Source: Mycobacterium sp. 1164966.3
GTDB lineage: Bacteria > Actinomycetota > Actinomycetes > Mycobacteriales > Mycobacteriaceae
Assembly (NCBI RefSeq): GCF_001665395.1
Contig: NZ_LZSG01000001.1
Span: forward strand, 1 to 64,000
DNA: 64,000 bases
Direction of reading: 5' to 3'
How positions within the stretch are numbered: the stretch's first letter is position 1; each line of letters begins with the position of its first letter. This document shows positions 19,801 to 28,800 of this stretch, one piece after another. Below the pieces are notes generated by a model that saw nothing but the letters and a program-made list of their open reading frames with translations, ran no database searches and was not told the origin of the DNA. The position numbers and the translations under genes were made by a program.

Positions 19801-22800
19801 CCGCCCGCATGTCTTCGATGGCGGCATCTCGGCCGTTTCGGACCCCGGCGTTGACGACCCGACGATGATCGTCGAGGTAATAAGTGTCGGCGAAATCCTG
19901 CGCCATGGCATCCCAGTCACGGGCCGCGAAGTGCGCCAGGAAGCGCTCTACCACAGCGTTTTTCAGGCGCGGCGACTGCGGATGCAGCTCTTCGAAGCGG
20001 GCGAGCGCGGCGTCGAGGTCTGCTTCGTCAAAGATTTCGCAGCGGCAGATTCGACCGCCCTCGAACATTAGAATGTCGATCTGATGCCATTCGGCGTCGA
20101 ACCCCTGATCTGAGGTCCCGTGCGTTGCGCTGGTGACGACTGCTCCGAGGTTGCTCAACCGATGTACGGCCTCAAAATAGAAACCGATGTCCGGCGTAAG
20201 TTGCCACGCGGCAAGGATATTGGCGGTCATGTCGCCCGGCGCGAACCCTCGGCCCCGCCGATGATCGATGTTCACCCAATCCGGTGTCGTCAAGGTCAGT
20301 TCGTGCCGATTGATCGTGCGGTAGACCCGGGTCAAGGCAGACCAGATGTGCGAGTGAGGAGCCGCTTCGCCGGCGAGGTAGCGGGCGTCGAGTTCGGCGA
20401 AGGCGCCGTCGAAATCCTCGGGGTCGAACGCGACGTGGGTGACGAGTCGCCCCTCGGTATCGATCTCGGCGATGCCGAGCGCTTCGGTGTGGAACGCGTC
20501 GGGCCGTTGGTCGCGGCCCGACAGCCGAATGCGGCTGAGCGCCAGGCGCACGCCACGTGTCGCAATGACGGTCAGTGTTGCGTTCGTCACCCCAATGTCT
20601 GCGACGGCCCGCATATTCGCGATGTCGAAGTCTCGACCACGATGGCTGCCTGCGCCCACCACACGACGACGATCCTCAGTGGCAAGGTCGTCGGCGAGTA
20701 TTTCCGCCATGCCGTGCCAGTCGCGGGCTGCGAAAGAGCTCCAGAATCTTTGGGCGACTTGTGTTGCCACGTTTTCCAGCTGCGGTGCCGACGGTTGCAG
20801 TTCATCGAACCGTGTGATCGCGAGTTCGATATCTGTCTCGTCGAAGAGCTCGGACCGGCTAATCAGGTCGCCGTCCAGAACCTTCATGCTGATTTCGCGC
20901 CACTCTGCGTCGAAGCCGTCTGGCGACGTCCCCTGTGACGCCTGCGTGACTAGCGCTCCGAAGTTACTCAGGCGGTGCACGGCCTCGATATAGATCCGGG
21001 CTTGTGGCATGAGTTCCCATGTGGCATGGAGGAATGCGGGCAGATCACCGGCCTCGAACGATCGCCCTCGCCGGTGGTCCGTATTGACCCAGTCCGGTGT
21101 CGTCGGCGGTATCTCGTGGCGGTTGAGCGCGGCATACCACCGCGTGATGACCGACCACGTATGCGCGTGCTCGGCTGCTTCCTCTGCCAGGTAGCGGCCA
21201 TCGAGTTCTTCGAAGGCGGCGTCGATCTGGTCGAGGTCAAATGTCACGACGGCTGCTAACCGCTCGTCGGCGTCGATCTCCACTATCTGCAGCACCGAAG
21301 TGAACTGGAATGCCTCCGGTAGCTCGTCGTTGCCCACGTTTTCCCGCCTCAGGACGAGGCGCTCGCCGCGGGTGGCAATGACGGTCGACGAAAGCTTCTG
21401 GGCCCCGATATCGGCGATGGCTTGCATGTTCGCGATTTCGGCATCCCGACCGCGTCGCACACCGGCGTTGACCACCCGCCGACGATCGTCGTCCAATATC
21501 TCCTCGGCCATCAGTTCGGCCATGGCGTCCCAGTCGCGGGCCTCAAAGCAGATGTGGAACCGCTCTATTGCTTGGCTCGCCGCGTTTTCCAGCCGCGACG
21601 CAGGCTGACTTAGCTGATCGAACCGTGCGATCGCGGCGTCGAGATCCATTTCGTCGAACAGTTCGCAACGGCTGAGCAGTTCACCGTCGAACGTGAAAAT
21701 CCCAATCTCCCGCCATTCGGCTTCAAAACCGTTTTGCGAAATGCCGTGCGCCCTTTGGGTGACAACCACTCCCAGGTTGGCCAGGCGATGGACAGCCTCG
21801 ATATAGACCTCGATGTCCGGCGAGTCTTCAAATATGTCGCGGACGAATGCGGTCATGTCGCCGGGCGCGAACGCTGCACCGCGTCGGTGGTCGACATTCG
21901 CCCAGTCCGGCGTCAGCTCGGGGAGTTCGTGTCTGTTGATTGCGGCGAAGGCGCCGGTGACGAGTGACCACGTGTGTGCGTGGGCGGCGCTTTCGCCGGC
22001 GAGGTAGCGGGCGTCGAGCTCTGCCAGGGCGGCCTCGAAGTCGTCGGGGTCGAACACCACCAACCCCACGACCCGGTCGTCGCAGCCGATTTCGTAGACG
22101 TCGAGGATATCCGTATAGAACGTCCCGACCCAGCATCGGGCGCGACGAAGGACGAGGCGCTCGCCGCGCGTCGCAAGGATGGTCGGCGCTATATCCGTAA
22201 CGCCTAGATTTGCGATCGCGCGAGCATCTTCGATTGCGGCGTCCCGACTGCGTCTGATCCCCGCGTTCACGACTCGGCGCCGGTCTTCACTCAAAACGTC
22301 ATCAGCCAGCATCTCGGCCGCCGCGGCCCAGTCGCGCGTGACGATACACGCCTGTAGGCGCTCGGTTATTCGGCTTGCCCTGTTCTCCAACCGCGGTGCC
22401 GGCCGGCTGAGCTGATCGAATTTCGCCAAGGCGGCGTCGATGTCGGCCTCGTCGAACATCTCGCTGCGGCTAACCAGGTCGCCGTCAATTGTCACGACGT
22501 GATTCGCCCGCCACTCGCCCTCGAAACCTTCCTGCGAGGTTGCCTTTGCCGTAAAGGTCAAGACCGCTCCTAGGTCGCTTAGCCGATGCACAGCTTCGAT
22601 GTAGATGCTCCGATCCGGCATGAGGTCCCAGAAAGCGCGGAGGTTTGGAATGATGTCGCCGGGCGCCAGTGTGACGACGTGCCGATGGTCGAGGTTTACC
22701 CAGTCCTGAGTCGTCGCAGGAAGTTCGCCGCGATTGACTCCTGAGTACATCCGCGCGATAACCGACCACGGGTGCGCGTGGGCCGCCGCTTCAGCGGCGA

Positions 22801-25800
22801 GGTATCGGGCGTCGAGTTCCTCTAGGGCGGAGTCGAAGTCGTCAAGATCGAATATGACGGTTGCCGCGATTCGCCCATCGGAGCGGAGCTCGACCAGAGT
22901 AGGCGCGTCGCTTTGACTCGCACCGGGGTCGGGGCCCGTTGCGCGAACACGCACAAGGGCGAGGCGCTCGCCGCGGGTCGCCATGACGCCCACCATCGTT
23001 ATTGTGAGTCCGACATCGACGGCCGCTCGGACTTCTTCGATTGCGGCATTTCGACCATGCCGGATCCCGGCATTCACCACCCGGCGGCGATCTTCGGTGT
23101 AGAAGTCTTCCGCCACCGTTTCGGTCATGGCGTCCCAGTCGCGCGGCGCGATGCACGCCAGGATGTGCTCGTACGCTTGGCTTGCCGCGTTTTCCAACCG
23201 CCGCACCGGCGGGCGCAGCTCCTCGAAGCGAGCAAGGGCGGCGTCTACGTCCTCCTCTTCGTAGACTTCCAACCGCGTCTCGCCCCGGCCCACGTACAAG
23301 AGAAGTGTACGAGGCCACTGTAATTCGTTGCCGCGGATATCGGTGCCTTCAATGACGAATTTGACGACGGTGCCGTGGGCATCGAGCGCGTGCACCTTAG
23401 TCGTCCGATAGCGGGCATCGGGTACAAGACGCAACAATTCCTCAATCGCCCGTCGGAAGTCTCCGTCTGCGAAGGGGACTCGTCGGTGATCGACGTATGC
23501 AAGTTGCTCGATCGTTGGTCCGAGCTCGTGGCGATTGAGCTCGCAGATGATGTCTAAAGTGCGCTTCCAAACGCTCGCGTACGGAGCCGCTTCGCCGGCG
23601 ATGTATCGGGCGTCGAGCTCGGCGATGGCAGCCTCGAAGTCGTCGGGGTCGAACACGACCCGCGCAACAATACGGTTTTTGGCATCGACTTCGACGATGC
23701 CGAGAACCTCGCTGTGGAACGCATCGGACCCTTGCTCGGCGCCCAAGAAGCGCGTCCGCCCCAGGAACAGATGCTCGCCCCGGACTGCGATGACGGCGAA
23801 CGTCATCTTTCTAACTCCGACATCAGCCCACGCCCGCATATTGTCGACATCGGCATCTCGACCCAGTTGGATTCCCGCACCCACCACGCAACGACGATCG
23901 TCACTCGAAAAGTCGTCAGCCGTCATCGCGGCCATCGCATCCCAGTCGCGCGCCGCGAAGTACGCTAGGAATCGGTCACTAATTTGGCTTGCCCTATTTT
24001 GCAGTTGCGGCGCTGGTCGGCTGAGCTCATCGAACCGTGCGATCGCGGTGTCAGCGTCCTGTTCGTCGAAAACCTCAGTCCGGTTGATCATTTCGCCTTC
24101 GACGGTGAACACGGCGATCCCGCGCCACTCGGCCGTCAGGCCCTCTTGCGAAGTCTCGTGCGCTGCGTAAGTGATGACTGCGCCCAGGTCGTCCAGTCGC
24201 TGCACGGCCTCAACATAAGATCGGTTGTCTTGGTTCGGGTCCGGGGCCACTTCGATGTATTCGATCAGGTCGCCGGGTCCCATCGCGGTCTCCCGCCGGT
24301 GATCGACGGTGACCCAGTCCGGCGAAATCGCTGGCTGCTCGTTTCGGTTGATCGCTGCGTAGCTTCCCGCGATGACCGACCACGTGTTCGGGTGGGCCGC
24401 CGCTTCACCCGCGATGTAGCGGGCATCGAGTTCGGCGACGGCGGCATCGAAATCGTCGAGGTCGAACAAGACGATCGCCGCGATCTGATTGTGTGAGTTG
24501 ACTTCGACGACGCTCAGCATCTCGTTGAGGAACTCCCCGGACCCGCCTTCGCCGCCCGAGCCACGCGTGAGGGTGAGGCGATTTCCACGGGCTGCAATGA
24601 AGACCGACGTAATATACGTGAAGCCGGCGTCTGCGGCCGCCCGCATGTTTGCGGACTCGGCCTTGCGACCGTGTCGGACCCCTGCGTTTACCAGCCGCCG
24701 GCGATCGTCGATACAGACGTTGTCGGCCAGTATCGCCGCGAATGCATCCCAGTCGCGTGAGGCGAAGTAGACCTGGTAGCGCTCAACTGCTTGGCTTGCA
24801 GCGTTTTCCAGCCGAGGCGCTTGCGGGCGCAACTCCTTGAATCGGGCAAGGGCGGCATCGACGTCATCCTCTTCGTAGACTTCCAGCCGCGTCTCTCCCC
24901 GGCCGACATACATCAGAAGCACACGGGGCCACTGCAATTCGTTGCCGTGGATATCGGTGCCTTCGATAACGAATTTGACGACGGTGCCGTGGGCGTCGAG
25001 CGCGTGCACCGCAGTCGTCCGGTAGCGGGCGTCGGGCACCAGCGCCCACAATTCCTCGACCGCGCGACCGAAGTCCCCCGACGCGAACCCGATATGTCGG
25101 TGATCGGTATAAACAAGCCGGGCAATCATTGGTCCAGGTTCGTGACGGTTGAGTTCGCCGAGCGTTTCCATTCCGATCTGCCAGACATCCGCATAGGGCG
25201 CTGCCTCGCCGGCTAGGTACCGCGCTTCCAGCTCCTCATAAGCGGCGTCGACGTCGTCAAGATCGAACGCAACGTACGCCACGATCCGCTCGTCGGTGTC
25301 GATTTCCGCGACGCGGAGTAACTCGGTGCAAAATGCCCCTGGCCGTTTGTCTTGGCCCGAGTAGAGGGTACGGACGAGGGCGAGGCGCTCCCCGCGGATC
25401 GCGAGGACGACCGAGCTCATGGTCTTAGTTCCGACCTCAGCGATCGCCCGTAGCTCCGCGAGTTCCGTGGCGCGATCGTTGCCTTCTCGGCGGAGTCCGC
25501 GACGCCGGTCCTCGACCTGGATGTGGTCGATGAGCATCGCGCCGATTTCGTCCCAACGCCGCTCGGCAAACAGCACATTGAACCGACCATCGGCTCTACT
25601 CGCCGCGTTCTCGAGCCGAGGCGCGTTTGAGGGTGTCTCCTCGAATCGGGCGTGCGCGGCGTCAAGTTCGGCTAATGCGGCGTCCACGTCCTCGATGTCG
25701 AAAACGACCTGCAGCGAGATTCGGCCCTCGTTGTCGATGCCGTATAGCTGGAGCGCCTCGTCGTGCGGCGCACCAAGGCTGTCGTCTTCAGTGAAGAGCT

Positions 25801-28800
25801 CCAATCGAGTGAGAGCCAAGCGCTCGCCCCGGATGGCGATAATCCCAATGCGGGCGCGCAACCCGCCGCTATCGCGAAGACGCCTCGCGTGATCTACCCA
25901 AGCGCCGGGCGGAAGATCGTCCCGTGTGAAGCCGATTATCTTGCGGCGACTTTCGAAGAAGACGTCGGACGCGTATATCGTCTCCATCTCGTCCCAGGCA
26001 TCGCGGTTGGCGGCCGACTCAGACTCGCGGATTACTCGCACGCATGCATTGTCCAGCTCGACGCTCGGATCTTCTTGTGGCGCTTGCGCAATCCGGCGAG
26101 AGTGCGCGGCATCGAGCTCGGCGACAGCGGCGTCAGAGTCTTCGAGGTCGAAAAACACTTGCAGCGCGATACGGCCGTCCTTGTCGAGACCGATTATCTC
26201 GAGCATCTCGTCTTGGGGCGCCGCGCGGCTGACATCGGCAGTACCTATGTCCAACTGGCAGAGAGCGAGGCGCTCGCCGCGCACGGCGATCACCACGTGG
26301 TGGTGCCGCATCGGACCGACCTCGCGAGCGCGTTGGCCCATGCGTACCCATTCGCTCGCCGGAAGGTCGACGCGGGGATAACCGACAATCTTCCGGCGAC
26401 TCTCGTGGGTGATGACGGGGGCGAGGAGCTCGAGTTCCGCATCCCAAGCCCCACGTTCGAAGGCAGCGTCGAGGCGCCCGATCGCTCGTACGCACGCAGT
26501 GTCCGGCTCGACCTGCGGCTCCGGTTCGGGCGGCGCCGGGGCGGCCGGCTTGGCGGCACCGAGGATGTTTCGCGCCATCTCGGCAAGCGCGGCGGCACCC
26601 TTTTGTTCGTACAGACCCACCGCGCGCTCCGCGGCGGCTCGCGCCCCCCTGGCGTCACCGGCAGCGCCCAAAACCGTTGCCAGCGAGGCACATGCGTCGC
26701 CATGGTCAACCAACAAGTCGGTTCGCTCAGCAAGGGCGACGGCAGCCTCGGCCGCCCGCCGGGCCCCGTCGTGATCATTGCCACGCGACAGCAGATGCGC
26801 CCGAAGACTCCGCCATTCGATCGATGGCTTCAGTGCGTGTCCGGCGAGACGCTCACTCTCCCTGCATAATTCGTCAGCTTCGTCTGCATGATCGAGCGCC
26901 AGACAAGTACGTCCCAGCAGCGCGGCGGTTTCCGCCGTGTCGGCGTCCAGGCCCATCCGCCGAAAACCGTTGTAGGCCTGACGAAGATGCGGCTCGGCCG
27001 CGGCCGGGTCTCCGACGACCAGCTCGACAATGCCGGCGAATTGCTGGACCTCGAGAAAGGCATGGCGCAGACCGAGCTCGGTGACCGTTCGCCGGGCCGA
27101 CTCGATCATCCGTCGGGCCGCCTCAGCGCGTCCGCGGAAAGCCTCCAAGACAGCCTGACACCGCGTGGACGTCGCCTCGACCGCGGGCGAGTCGGTCGTA
27201 ATTCGCAGCAGCCGCACCACATCCAGACACCGCCCGCCCGCACGCGGAACCGGGTTTGGTCCCCACAGCGCCGCAAGTGGCGCGCCCGCCAAGACCGCAT
27301 TCACCCGGCGGTGCTCGCGCGCGCGCCGCGCAGCGGTGAGGGCGTCGTCCAAAGCAATTTCGCAGTCGCCGATTCGACCGAGGCGGGCCAGGCATCCGGC
27401 ACGGACGGTGTGCGCCATGGCTTCTCCGGCCGCGTCGTCCAGTTCGGCCAGCTTGCCGGCGGCCGCGCCAACCGCGGCTTCCACTTCGTCGAGGCGCTCA
27501 GGATGGATCAACATCGAGAGTTGGCCGTCGAAGCAGGTGGCCCATGCCGCGAGCCGGGCCGAGTCGCGCGTCGCATCTTGTAGTTGCGCCACCGCGCCTG
27601 CCGCTGAAGTGACGTCACCGGCCGCTAACAGTGCCTCGCAGCGGGCGATCATCAACGCGGCAACCTGGTCGTCACGGTCGGGCAGCTCGTCGTCGATCTC
27701 CTCAAGCGCGTGCAGCGCTCGGTCGTACAGGTCGGCGGCACCTTCGTAGGCCAGTCGTGCCATCGCCTGATCCGCCGCGCGCCGGCAGTACTCGACGGCC
27801 TTGGCGGCGTTGCCGGCCCACGCGCATTCGAAGTAGTGGTAAGCCAGTTCGCCCAGCAGCTCGTCATCGGCGCCGGGCTCGGTCTCCAGCGTCGTGGCGA
27901 TGCGCTGGTGCAGACGCAGGCGGCGCACAGACGGCAGTTCGGCAAGCAGCGACTGTCGGACGAGGGCGTGGTTGAACCGATAGTGACCGCTGGATTCTTC
28001 GATGACGATGCCGGCCTTGCACGCCTCGTCGAACGCGTCGACGAGGTCGTCCCCGACTACGCGCTCGACCAGTTCCAATCCGAACCGGCTGCCGACGACC
28101 GCGGCTGCCGCGAGAGCCTTGTTCGTCTCCGCCGGAAGCCGGGTGAGTCGGCGGCTCACGGCCTCACGAACCCCTTGCGGCAGGGTGCTCGGATCCCAAT
28201 GTCCGCCACTTTCATCGACGTGGCGCAGTGCCTCGATGAGGAAGAACGGGTTGCCGCCGGTGACCGACGCCAGCGCTCGGGCCAGCTCTTCGTCGTCGAA
28301 GCCTGCCTCGGCGACATACGCGGTCACGTCATCCTCGTCCAGCCCACCGAGTGCAATGCGCTTGGCGGTGCCGTCGCGATGCAGGTCGGCGAGCATCGCC
28401 GCGAGGGGGTGCGAGCGGTCCAGGTCAGTGCTGCGATACGTGCCGACGATCTGCACGCGGTCACGCTCGCCAAAGCGCAGTAAGTGCCGCAGCAGCAGCA
28501 GCGTGGGTTTGGCCGCCCAGTGCAGGTCATCAAGAATCAGCACAACGGGCGCCCTGGCGGAGGCGATTCCCAACAGCGCGACGACCGCGTCGAAAAGTGC
28601 GTAGCGTTCGGTGTCGGGGTCTGCGCGGGTAGGCGCGGCCAGATCAGGTAGCACATCGGTCAGCCCGGGTACCAGCGCAAGAAGTGCTTCCACGCCGCGC
28701 AGGCCTCGAAGGCGGTTGGCACCGAGGCACGGCACCAGCGAACGCAGGGCTTCGGCGAACGGCTGGTATGGCGCACCGAGGTCCTCGTCGCAACGGCCGT

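Larger units (their letters stand above)
7793..26506 (-). repeat. Coding tandem repeat array, ~810-bp period, 22 full plus 2 half units
   Basis: Boundaries set at the LENAAS-type motif, reading down the minus strand. Half units: 1 begins 26506 (150 aa), 2 begins 26056 (147 aa). Full units begin at 25615, 24811, 24004, 23197, 22390, 21592, 20779, 19966, 19165, 18355, 17557, 16741, 15934, 15127, 14323, 13510, 12697, 11881, 11059, 10246, 9436 and 8623 (units 3-24). Lengths are 266-274 residues, always whole codons. Unit 25 begins at 7816 and stops after 8 residues. Half units 1 and 2 carry only the first (A) half. The A half (~145 aa) and B half (~125 aa) share the order: helix with WD.M, DxRR segment, GRD/PGD helix, long beta strands, and a closing FD..D.DAA..ELD helix, so both look NTF2/SnoaL-like. 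Confidence 0.93.

Noticed and set aside
7793..26506. CRISPR or satellite-type repeat array
   Set aside because: The period is ~810 bp, units diverge at third codon positions and the reading frame is kept, so this is a coding repeat.
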